Of a stretch of 64,000 nt of DNA, positions 37,401 through 46,022 are shown in pieces. How positions within the stretch are numbered: position 1 is the first letter of the stretch; each line of letters begins with the position of its first letter. The position numbers and the translations under genes are program-made. Origin of the DNA: Astropecten irregularis. Taxonomy: Eukaryota; Echinodermata; Asteroidea; Paxillosida; Astropectinidae. Below the pieces are notes generated by a model. The model saw nothing but the letters and a program-made list of their open reading frames with translations. It was not told the DNA's origin and did not search any database. The stretch is from positions 4,498,798 through 4,562,797 of the forward strand of contig OZ020260.1 in NCBI GenBank assembly GCA_963971285.1, read 5' to 3'.

Positions 37401-38256
37401 CCTGCCCAACAGACAGCCCTACAGCCCACTTGACAGCCCGCCCGACAGACTGCCCGCCCGACAGCCCGACAGCCTGACAGCCTGCCCCCTTGCCTGACAG
37501 ACAGACAACCCATCCCCCTCCCCGACAGACAGCCTGACTAACAGGCAGGCAGACTGACCAAACCACCTAACGACTGACCTAGCTTCATGGAAAGATCCAG
37601 TGACTTGATAAAAGCCAGACCCAGACACTGTCCTTTTTAAGTTGGAGGGTCTAGTTTCTGTACTTTTTTTTGGTGGGATTCTGTGGCCTAGTGGTCTTGC
37701 ATATAATACTCAAGGTCCTGTGGTCAATCTAATCTACATATTGTGGGTTCGAATCCAGCCATGGGCTAGTGGTGCTTGCATCCTTGGGCAAGACACTTTG
37801 TCACATATTGCTCCTCTTCACCCAGGAGTAAATGGGTGCCTGTGAGGGTAGGGACAGCTTTGTGGTTCGATTAGCCTCTTTGCGCCGGCCATACGGTAGC
37901 CGGGGCTGTGCACTGTTTAGATGGTTTCAAGAATGTGAATGTAGCCCAATGTCTAGGGATAACTATGTAAAGGGCATAGAGAATCTTCTGATTATTATGT
38001 GCTATATAAATAGATATTATTAATCTTAGTATTAATACTTCCTCATGAACTGGACGTTGGCCATTGGCCTTTGTAGTATGCATTGGGCAAATGCTTAAAA
38101 ACAATTCTGGCGAATATTGTTAGCATCAAACTCAAGTCTTTATAATCTTATAATTTGTTTTGCCATCTGCTCCAGATCTACGAAGGAACCGCCCAGATCC
38201 AACGAGTGATCATCTCGCGGGAGATTCTCACCAAGGCCAAGCAGATGTCGGGCTAG
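28475..38256 (+). CDS. ACADM: Medium-chain acyl-CoA dehydrogenase, mitochondrial
   Basis: Eleven exons: 28475-28510, 30277-30379, 31331-31428, 32046-32115, 32913-33013, 33580-33660, 34569-34808, 35452-35592, 36414-36499 with true start 36404, 37002-37250, 38176-38256 (TAG). With exon 9 as 36404-36499 they total 1,296 nt, 431 aa, close to human ACADM (421). The FAD enzyme catalyses the first step of beta-oxidation of medium-chain acyl-CoAs and passes electrons to ETF in the mitochondrial matrix. Residues 1-46 are Arg/Ser-rich with almost no acids at first ([12 protein letters not shown]), a mitochondrial leader. Seen: [15 protein letters not shown], the FAD-binding [14 protein letters not shown] (165-178), [27 protein letters not shown], and the catalytic base Glu408 in [10 protein letters not shown]. 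Identity to the vertebrate enzyme is high throughout, excluding other ACAD members. Confidence 0.96.
28639..28792. repeat. Palindromic cluster of 16-nt units in ACADM intron 1
   Basis: The unit CCAACTCGGTCCGTGA occurs three times in direct order and then several times inverted (GTTACGGACCGAGTTGG), so the segment can fold into a long imperfect hairpin. Confidence 0.7.
29244..29346. mobile_element. Perfect 48-bp-arm palindrome (foldback MITE)
   Basis: Arms 29244-29291 and 29299-29346 are exact reverse complements, with the 7-nt loop AAAATTC. The outer end GTCGATTTCACGAA is shared with other foldback families in the window. It lies in ACADM intron 1. Perfect arms suggest a young copy. Confidence 0.85.
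29755..29960 (-). mobile_element. tRNA-related SINE, family C
   Basis: Minus strand holds a tRNA-like body: GGCTGGATAGCTCAGTTGG with a B-box GGTTCGAATCC, ending CGCTCCAGTC. The outer ends (GGCTGGA / TCCAGTC) can still pair as an acceptor stem. A conserved non-tRNA flank (GGCTTCTGACTGCCAAACG on the minus strand) precedes the body, so the tRNA part is internal in this family. Confidence 0.7.
30838..31240. repeat. Dispersed ~350-bp repeat (TTTAAAGGTAGTATCATAC family)
   Basis: Family core: ACAGTGAAAAACAGCCACAG, GATCTTTCAAAAGA, TTTCTGGATAAATACACCA and the end GTATGATACTACCTTTAAA. More or less complete copies at about 31640-31975, 43955-44240, 57632-58373 (interrupted), 58721-59097, 59451-59836 and 59900-60042. 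Ends TTTAAAGGTA/TACCTTTAAA are inverted. Confidence 0.6.
32183..32500 (-). mobile_element. SINE family C copy interrupted by a palindromic MITE
   Basis: The tRNA-like body is split between GATTCGAACCTTTG and AATACCATATG by a foldback element at about 32217-32377 (CACTAAACGCTTTGCGATCA arms). The SINE therefore predates the MITE. It lies in ACADM intron 4. Confidence 0.7.
32616..32749. mobile_element. Foldback MITE, GGGGTCGATTTCAC family
   Basis: Begins GGGGTCGATTTCACCAAA and ends TTCGTGAAATCGACCCC, with inverted TTACTATCAATC/GAGTTACTATCGATCG inner parts. Related copies at about 15802-15926, 33744-33875, 38924-39070 and 39074-39229. Confidence 0.7.
33150..33460. repeat. Inverted repeat with CTGATGA...GAAACGTC strings in ACADM intron 5
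   Basis: Arms around CTTCATCAGGCAACTGAAG and its complement CTTCAGTTGCCTGATGAAG flank about 200 nt. The right arm continues AGCAGTTCCAGCTGCTGAAA and CGTCGG. A single arm is also at about 8083-8128. Confidence 0.55.
33903..34328 (+). repeat. Exact tandem duplication, 216-bp period, in ACADM intron 6
   Basis: The segment from AGACTGTGTACGAAAGTATA to CACACATGGGCAATG occurs at 33903-34112 and again at 34119-34328 with no difference that I can find. Confidence 0.9.
35923..36155. mobile_element. GGGGCCAATTTCATAGAGCTGC foldback MITE
   Basis: Starts GGGGCCAATTTCATAGAGC and ends GCTATATGAAATTGGCC. Inner halves are inverted only near the ends. A sister copy lies at about 55405-55654. It is in ACADM intron 8. 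Confidence 0.65.
37325..37565 (+). repeat. Degenerate GACAGCCCGCC-type simple repeat
   Basis: About 240 bp of low-complexity units such as CCCGACAGACAGCCTG just downstream of ACADM exon 10. Open frames through it are artefacts. Confidence 0.7.
37672..38035 (+). mobile_element. tRNA-derived SINE, family A
   Basis: A-box-like GTGGCCTAGTGGTCTTGCA and B-box GGGTTCGAATCC at the head, then a body with CTTGGGCAAGACACTTTGTC and CATATTGCTCCTCTTCACCC, and a tail GTGCTATATAAATAG. It lies in the last ACADM intron. Confidence 0.75.
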
Positions 38257-38524
38257 ACCTAGGGACCGCGCCCCAATCAAGGGTGTGGCTTAAGTTTGGC
38301 ATGGGGTAACGTATACGGAACACACTCTCCTTTCCTGTGATTGGACATCAAAGTGAAACACAGAGCAATTTTTTAATGGGAAAATCATATTCCGACATTG
38401 ATTTTGAAACTGTACAGTAAGCTTTTTTGCAGTTGAGGTGACATTTGACCGTCATCTTGTGCCTAGAATTTATTCCATTACATGGGCACATTGCAAACCT
38501 TGTGGTTATTTGATGAACGATATA

Positions 38525-38703
38525 CAGTGGAACGCCTCTATAACAAACACCGCTATACCGAACATTTGGCAAACATCATCCTTGGCTCCCAATTTTCATG
38601 TACAATGTATAAGCCTGCTGAACATTGTTCACTATAACGAACGACCACTAAAATGAACAATCCCTGTGGATCCCGGCATGTTCGTTACAGTGGCGTTCCA
38701 CTG
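38525..38703. mobile_element. Short pogo-like MITE in ACADM 3' region
   Basis: Inverted ends CAGTGGAACGCC and GGCGTTCCACTG, with inner inverted CTATAACAAAC/GTTCGTTA. The terminus fits the pogo/Tigger type. Its left flank is TA. It lies about 270 bp after the ACADM stop and may be in the 3' UTR. Confidence 0.65.
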
Positions 38704-38923
38704 AAAAAAAGAAAACAAAAGAAAGTGTCATCTGTTCTGAATGCCCCTATGTGGGCAGTGTATTACAAGCGTGATTGTACAAAACATTTTCTTATGTATA
38801 AAGAGTGCATCTATTTCTAATCCGTACAGAGTTTTGTTGGTAGACAGTAGAGAATATTAATGAAGTTTGCAAATATTAAGCACCATTTTGTTTTTTGGGG
38901 GGACTTCAAGTGTATTTAAACCT

Positions 38924-39229
38924 GGGGTCGATTTCACGAAGCCCTATGATCGATCGTAAGTGGATTTAGAAGGATAACCCATCGTATCCTTTGACTTTTA
39001 CACAGGGCTGCAATGCATCTTAAGTCCTGCAATTGATAGCAAGTTATGATGAGTTTGGTGAAATCGACCCTGTGGTCGATTTCACCAAATTCTTTGTAAC
39101 TTAGTAAACTTACTGTCAATCGTAGTACTTATGGTGCATTGAAGCCCTACGTGGGATAGGACCCCTACGATGGGTTTTCCTTCATAACTTGAGCTACGAT
39201 CGATCGCAGGGCTTCGTGAAATCGACTCC
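38924..39229. mobile_element. Two abutting GGTCGATTTCAC foldback MITEs
   Basis: The first runs from GGGGTCGATTTCACGAAGC to GGTGAAATCGACCC (about 38924-39070). The second starts GGTCGATTTCACC (about 39074) and ends GTGAAATCGACTCC (about 39229). Only about three bases separate them. Confidence 0.7.
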
Positions 39230-39439
39230 TGGACTGTCAGCTCTTCAAAAGAAAAGCTTATAGACTGCAAGAGGTTTATATTGTGATCAGTTTATTCTAA
39301 AATCCCAGGCCTCTTTTCTGTCTTTGTGTCTGTTATTAATTATTGGTCGTCATACTAAGATAATTGAGGAATGACGTCAGCTAGAGATACTAACTGATGC
39401 AAGTTAACGTCCATGAGAGATAACAAATAACAGGATAGA

Positions 39440-39866
39440 GGTATGTGAGTGGTTTCAGGGCTTCTGACTGACAACTGAACAAAGATAATTGACTATTAGG
39501 GACACAGCCATCAATAGGGCTGGATAGCTTAGTTGGTAGAGCTCCAGTACAATATTCTGGTGGTCGCTGGTTGAAATCCTGCCCCAGACAATTTTGTTGT
39601 TGTTCACTTTTCAAAGATAATTGACTATTAGGGACACACCAACATATGGCTAGATAGTTCAGTTGGAATTGAGCGCCGGTATTGTATTCCGGAGGTTGCT
39701 GGTTAAAATCCCGCTCCCGTCAATTTTTCTTTGTTCACTTTTCAAAGATAATTGACTATTCGGAACACACCAACATAGGGCCGGATAGCTCAGTTGGTAC
39801 AGCGTAGGTACTCTATTACGGAGGTTGCTGGTTAGAATCCCGCTCCAGTCAGTTTTTCTTTGTTTT
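39440..39866 (+). mobile_element. Three SINE family C copies in tandem (131-bp period)
   Basis: AAAGATAATTGACTATT occurs at 39482, 39613 and 39744, each followed by a tRNA-like body (GGATAGCTCAGTTGGTA...). Equal 131-bp spacing means tandem duplication rather than three insertions. It lies downstream of ACADM. Confidence 0.75.
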
Positions 39867-40358
39867 CTTTTCATTGACTTAAAATTAGTTTCTTGTGGTT
39901 ATTGGATGATTATATTACAGGGTGGGTTAGATTGGATTCGAACCTTTGACTTTCTGCTTCTTTAGTGCAATTTCATCTGGTTCTGGGGATCGTGCTGTAA
40001 AGTATTTATAACCAGACTAGTCTTTGTTGCAATTAATCTCTTCAATCTTGTTTTTCACACTGATCTTTTAGATTTTAATAAGGTACCATAAAATTCAAAC
40101 CGAAAAATGTATAGTGTTAAAAATTGTGTGACGGTATTATTTTTTTTTTCTGTTTTTAATACAGAATATTTCCTATTTGTACAGTACAGTCAGCTGAGCA
40201 ATGAACAATGCAATTTTCGTGACGCATATGTTAGCAGGTTGTATGCCATGCAGCAAGTATACTGTATAGAATGCATTCCTGTAGAGTTGATTTTGCATCG
40301 ACTTACTAAACTCCGAACCAAAACCTGGCCGCCAAAATACCAAGTAGGTCTTAAGAAA

Positions 40359-40540
40359 TACTAAAAGATGGTAGGTTTTGCAGTGACACCATGTAATCTC
40401 TTCTGTGAGAGTGTGTGGTTCTGAGAAGAACCGTTGGTATTATCTCGACGTTCCGAACAGTGTGGTCTGTTTGTCCTCAGGAGAAGGACTCTCACAGAAG
40501 AGATTACATGGTGTCACCGCAAACCTACCTTCTTTTAGTA
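40359..40540. repeat. Long hairpin, ~50-bp arms
   Basis: Left arm 40359-40410 (TACTAAAAGATGGTAGG... TCTTCTGTGAGA) and right arm 40490-40540 (TCTCACAGAAGAGATTACAT... TTTTAGTA) are near-perfect complements. The middle holds CTCGACGTTCCGAACAGTG, related to the SRXN1-intron fold. Confidence 0.75.
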
Positions 40541-41395
40541 CTTCCACCATGCATAGCTTCAAGTCTTACTTAAGAAATACGTTGCGATTTTGTCTGGATA
40601 TTTTTTTGAGCTGTCCCGTATGAAAAGCTTGAATCTTGCAAGGTCTGAGAAATATTATCAGTGTATGAGCCACACATATATACCTTTTTGGACTTTTGGC
40701 AACAGTTCACACAGTCTAGGTTCAGTATGCATTATTAAGATCTCAGGGGTGCAGGTTTTGAGTATATTTTGTTGTATGGTGTTGGCTATGGAATTGGTAT
40801 GTAACTGTGTTTGTGTAACAGATTGTAATAAAAAATTTACTGGTGATATTAGCGAAACTGAGGTCACTGTACTTGTTGTGTTAGACTTTTTTCTTCCCAT
40901 GTGTGTCTGCAGTTTAAGCGGCTTCACCTTTCAAATTTAGCAGGACTCTACTTGATTCTGACTGGAATAATGAGGTTTGGATGCCCTCTTGACTCGTTAT
41001 AACAAAAAGGACTCAACAAAACTTGTCACTGTGAGTAAATGACTCACCTCAAGTCCAAGTCCAAGGCTCGTCTTGACTCAGTTCAACTCTCAAAGCAAAC
41101 GTTTTGACCCAATAAGAGTAATAATGCAACTTAATAAATAGTGAGTAATCACAGTGAGCGAATGACTCAAACTCAGGTGAGGATTTTGAAGACTGGTTGA
41201 TCTAAATGACTCGTTCACTTAAGTGTTTGATTATTAAGTCATCCAATATTGTAACTCAAAATACCTTGTAATTAATTAGAAGGATGACTCAATTTGAGTC
41301 ACTAAAAACAAGTAACTTGAGTCACTGAGCAATGTGACTCACTGGATGAGTTATGAGCAAATTACTCAATTCAGAATTACTCAACTCATGTATGG

Positions 41396-42569
41396 AGTTC
41401 CCCCAGTAGTTCCCCAGTATGAAGTAGTGCCCCCCGGTAGTTCCCCTGGTAGTTCCCCCAGTATGAAGTAGTGCCCCCCAGTAGTTCCCCCAGTATGGAG
41501 TAGTGCCCCCCTAGTAGTTCCCCCAGTATGGAGTAGTGCCCCCTAGTAGTTCCCCCAGTATGAATTAGTGCCCCCAGGTAGTTCCCCCAGTATGAAGTAT
41601 TGCCCCCCCCCCCCCCCCCCCGGTAGTTCCCCTAGTAGTTCCCCCAGTATGAAGTAGTGCCCCCCGGTAGTTCCCCCAGTAGTTCCCCCAGTATGGAGTA
41701 GTGCCCCCTAGTAGTTCCCCCAGTAGTTCCCCTAGTAGTTCCCCCAGTATGAAGTAGTGCCCCCCAGTAGTTCCCCTAGTAGTTCCCCCAGTATGAAGTA
41801 GTGCCCCCGGTAGTTCCCCCAGTATGAAGTAGTTCCCCCAGTAGTTCCCCCAGTATGAAGTAGTGCCCCCTAGTAGTTCCCCTAGTAGTTCCCCCAGTAT
41901 GAAGTAGTGCCCCCCGGTAGTTCCCCCAGTATGGAGTAGTGCCCCCTAGTAGTTCCCCCAGTAGTTCCCCTAGTAGTTCCCCCAGTATGAAGTAGTGCCT
42001 CCCGGTAGTTCCCCCAGTAGTTCCCCTAGTAGTTCCCCCAGTATGAAGTAGTGCCCCCAGTAGTTCCCCCAGTAGTTCCCCCAGTAGTTCCCCTAGTAGT
42101 TCCCCCAGTATGAAGTAGTGCCCCCTAGTAGTTCCCCCAGTAGTTCCCCTAGTAGTTCCCCCAGTATGAAGTAGTGCCCCCCGGTAGTTCCCCTAGTAGT
42201 TCCCCCAGTATGAAGTAGTGCCCCCCTAGTAGTTCCCCCAGTAGTTCCCCTAGTAGTTCCCCCAGTATGAAGTAGTGCCCCCCGGTAGTTCCCCTAGTAG
42301 TTCCCCCAGTATGAAGTAGTGCCCCCGGTAGTTCCCCCAGTATGGAGTAGTGCCCCTAGTAGTTCCCCCAGTATGGAGTAGTGCCCCTAGTAGTTCCCCC
42401 AGTATGAAGTAGTGCCCCCAGGTAGTTCCCCCAGTATGAAGTAGTTCCCCCAGTAGTTCCCCCAGTATGGAGTAGTGCCCCCTAGTAGTTCCCCCAGTAT
42501 GAAGTAGTGCCCCCCGGTAGTTCCCCCAGTGTGGTCGTTCCCCCAGTATGGAGTAGTTCCCCCAGTATG
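41396..42569 (+). repeat. Minisatellite, AGTTCCCCCAGTATGAAGTA type, 1.17 kb
   Basis: Units built from AGTTCCCC(C/T)AGT and AGTATGAAGTAGTGCCCCC combine in variable order, giving periods of roughly 28-46 bp. It includes an uninterrupted C run at about 41606-41622. It stops about 60 bp before the splice acceptor of the orphan exon. Confidence 0.9.
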
Positions 42570-42632
42570 TTTGTCATTGTAATATGGTAGGCCTAATTCT
42601 GATCGGCTGTTCTCTTGTTTTCTGTCTCCTAG

Positions 42633-42766
42633 TGTTGGCAGAGCATCCGGACATGAGGCAGATCATGGCCGACGTAGCCAGGGAAAGACTACAGAAGATC
42701 ATTGAGAGCAGTGTCGAGAAGGACGGGTACCTGACCGCCGATGACGAAAACGATGAGTCCAATTAA
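42633..42766 (+). CDS. Orphan C-terminal exon, possible cyclic-nucleotide-binding tail
   Basis: A strong acceptor (TTTTCTGTCTCCTAG) is followed by a 134-nt frame starting in phase 1 and ending with TAA at 42764-42766. It reads VLAEHPDMRQIMADVARERL and then an acidic tail ending TADDENDESN. The start resembles the last helix of cyclic-nucleotide-binding domains in CNG-type channels (VLxEYPxxRxxM..A..RL); this is from memory of the family and tentative. No upstream exon is visible between ACADM and here, so the rest may lie across a long intron, be misassembled, or be missing. Read from an ATG at 42584 the frame gives a 60-residue protein with a hydrophobic start, but those bases look like a polypyrimidine tract. 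Confidence 0.4.
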
Positions 42767-45700
42767 AACCCAGATGAACTTAGTCCAAAATAGTCCAAAA
42801 GCTTGGTTAAACGCAAGAATCCAAAACTTGAGTTAGTATAACTTTATATTTGACGACTCCAAACAAAGAACAGACAATTATATTGTTCTTTCCAAAGAAA
42901 CAAGGCACTGAAATAAGAACACAGTTACAAATGAATTCATTCCAATATTATTTCTTTATTGGAGAAAAAAAAAACAATCACAATATTTATGTACAATTGG
43001 CATGCCAAGATCTGATGAATGTTTTCATTTTTTATGCCCTATAATTGGAGAAAAATCTCGACAAAAAATATTCTGTTCTGTAAACGAAGAATTTGATGTG
43101 CTCTAGCCATGACACGTCCCTCGATAAGTTTTTCAGATTGCGACTCAGTTTAGGACTTGATTTCATCGAAATGACACTTTTTGCTTTCCAACCCCCCTGT
43201 TTTCTGAAGGCTAAATCTGCCCTAACTGTTCGCCTGCACAGAGCCAAACAGTTGCTATCCTCTGACAATGGTTTCTTCTCTCAAATTGTTCATGTAATCC
43301 CATTAACATCAAACCATTCTGTATTCCACTGGCAATTGAATAGGTACTTAACCACAAAACCACAAAGCATTACCTTGAAGTTTGTAAGTCTAGCATTCTG
43401 TACCAAATGCTCGTTTTATGAATATGGAATCAAGTATAAGCTTCACCTTATGCTAAATACTTAGAGAAAAAAGTACTTACTAGAAGTATTTACTTGGAAG
43501 CACCTGCTAGTTTTTATGAATACGAGCCATTAACTCGTTGGCTTCCATTTTAAATCACAAGTAAGCACATCAATAGGGTTCTTGGGCCACTTTGGTCTGC
43601 GACGCACTCCCTGACCGCAATCCCGCACAAGACCAGGGCCCAAAATATCCACTAGACTGTGGACCAATTCTAGTGATTTCAGCCAGTGTCGGTCTAGTAA
43701 ACTGTAAACTGCACTAGTCTGGCTGTCTATTGATTTTGTTTTACTTGCACAATTGAAATGGTGCCTAAAATGGTGTGCTTTTTCACGAATTTCGAGCCCT
43801 GAAGACCGATGCCCACCACAAGCACAGACATTAAAAAGGACCACACAGCTCAACATTCCACAGGGAAATCGCATTTGACGACACTGCTATTATAATGGAG
43901 TCTAATCTAAATCTGCAAAGGTAATGTATCTGGGGTAAACTTGAGGTGATAGAGCAGCTGCGGTCTTTTCATAATTTGATTTGTCATGGAATACAAACAA
44001 ACCTGTGAAATTTTCAGCTCAATTGATCATTGGAAACAGTAGAAAACAGCGAAAAACATCGGCAATTCTTACGCCAAATTGAGAGGGAATTTTCATTGGT
44101 TTTTACTCTTTTCTGGATACAATACAGCATTTTAGGCAGAAATATTTTCATGGTATGTTTCTACCATTACCATCTTCATACCCTGTAAGTTATACGTAAA
44201 TTGTGAATATTTCTATTTTGGTTTGTTACCAATGTTGTACACATGTATATGTACATTGATGCATCCAAGATGAATATAAAGACATTTTCTCAAATGGTTT
44301 GGATACAGACCGTACATACCTTCACTGCAATGGATTCACTGAGACTAGAACGAGATTACTTCCAACAGTATTGTTAAACATTTATTGTGTTATTTTGTGT
44401 TTAATACAGAATAATTTTTTTAAGTGCATCTTATTGCAGCATTTTGTTGGTAACTTTGCAACTCCACCCAATTGTGTTTGAGGCAGACACATGAACAGGA
44501 CATAGGACGCATGACCAGGACACAGAACACATGCCACGGGACACAGTACACATGAACCATGACACAGTACACATGAACCATGACACAGTACACATGAACC
44601 ATGACACAGTACACATGAACCATGACACAGTACACATGAACCATGACACAGTACACATGAACCATGACACAGTACACATGAACCATGACACAGTACACAT
44701 GAACCATGGCACAGTACACATGAACCATGACACAGTACACATGAACCATGACACAGTACACAGGACCAGGACACAGGACACATGACCAGGGCACATGACC
44801 AGGGCACATGACCAGCTCACATGAACAGTACACAGAACCAGGACACAGTACCAGGACACATGACCAGGGCACATGACCAGCTCACATGAACAGTACACAG
44901 AACCAGGACACAGTACCAGGACACATGACCAGGGCACATGACCAGCTCACATGAACAGTACACAGGACCAGGACACAGGACACAGGACACAGGACTCATG
45001 ATACAGGACACAGTACCAGAACACATGACCAGGGCACATGACCAGCTCACATGAACAGTACACAGGACCAGGACACAGGACACAGGACACAGGACTCAGG
45101 ATACAGAACACAGTACCAGAACACATGACCAGGGCACATGACAAGCTCACATGAACAGTACACAGGATACAGGACACAGGACATAGGACTCAGGATACAG
45201 GACACAGGACACAGGACTCAGGATACAGAACACAGTACCAGAACACATGACCAGGGCACATGACAAGCTCACATGAACAGTACACAGGATACAGGACACA
45301 GGACATAGGACTCAGGATACAGGACACAGGATACAGAACACAGAACACAGGACACAGTACCAGGACACAGAACACAGGACACAGGACACAGGACACAGGA
45401 CTCATGACACAGGACACATGACACAGGACATAGAACTCAGGATACAGAACACAGGACACAGAACACAGGACACAGTACCAGGACACAGAACACAGGACAC
45501 AGGACACAGGACACAGGACTAATGACACAGGACACATGACACAGGACATATGACTCAGGATACAGAACACAGGACAGAGGACACAGGACTCAGGATACAG
45601 GACAGTACAGGACACATGACCAGGATACAGGATACAGGACTATTTCAGTGCCTTCCTATCCCCAAAGAAATGATGACGATTGAATATGATGATCGCCTGA

Positions 45701-46022
45701 AACCAAATGGCCAGTATCAACTGCCTCGTATGACCCTGGCCTTAAGACAAGCAAGACAGACAAGTGACGCCTGTCGACTTGACACCAAGTTTTTGTGTTT
45801 TTTTTTTACACAGATTTTGCGCTCACTTTGTTTTGCTGGTACATTCACTAGAATGCTAAGTTATGGTTGTCATGAACTTTACTTTATTGTTCTAAACCTA
45901 CCACTGTAATACATCAAGGCAGTGTAGCATCAAAATAAGGTGGGGAACTAGACTCTTTTCTGGCAGACTAGCATGACTCACAAGTGACCTTCACGCCCGG
46001 TAGGCTGGTTCCGTTCCCTTTT
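42767..46022. other. Intergenic repeats, no gene seen
   Basis: Holds a TTTAAAGGTA-family copy (about 43955-44240), a TCACTAGACTG-rich repeat at about 43625-43800 whose inverted relative lies at about 17690-17820, and the 44486-45640 minisatellite. Open frames in it are not supported by composition or homology. Confidence 0.45.
44486..45640 (+). repeat. Minisatellite, ACACAGTACACATGAACCAT then GGACACA types, 1.15 kb
   Basis: First block (about 44525-44760) is a regular 21-bp unit in about eleven copies. It then changes to higher-order units made of ACAGGACAC, ATGACCAGGGCAC and ATGAACAGTACAC, some repeated in blocks of about 60-130 bp. Long frames on both strands are by-products of the 21-bp (multiple of three) period. 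Confidence 0.9.

Larger units (their letters stand above)
38257..42632. other. Region between ACADM and orphan exon: repeats only
   Basis: Holds the ACADM 3' UTR start, a pogo-like MITE, two abutting GGTCGATTTCAC foldbacks, the SINE-C tandem, a hairpin at 40359-40540, a degenerate GACTCA-rich stretch at about 40990-41390 and the 41396-42569 minisatellite. I see no convincing exon. Confidence 0.5.

Noticed and set aside
42584-42766. A 60-residue secreted peptide starting MVGLILIGCSLVFCLLVLA
   Set aside because: The hydrophobic part is the polypyrimidine tract of a good splice acceptor. The same artefact is seen before TSP1 exons here. Kept only as an alternative.
43093-43464. Plus-strand frame MMCSSHDTSLDKFF...
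   Set aside because: It lies downstream of the orphan exon with no acceptor that fits and no family match; likely untranslated or chance.
44382-45615. Long open frames such as MPWSCVLVLCPGS and MNHDTVHMNHDTVH repeats
   Set aside because: They are translations of a 21-bp and related minisatellite, open on both strands because the period is a multiple of three; no start context, homology or splice structure.
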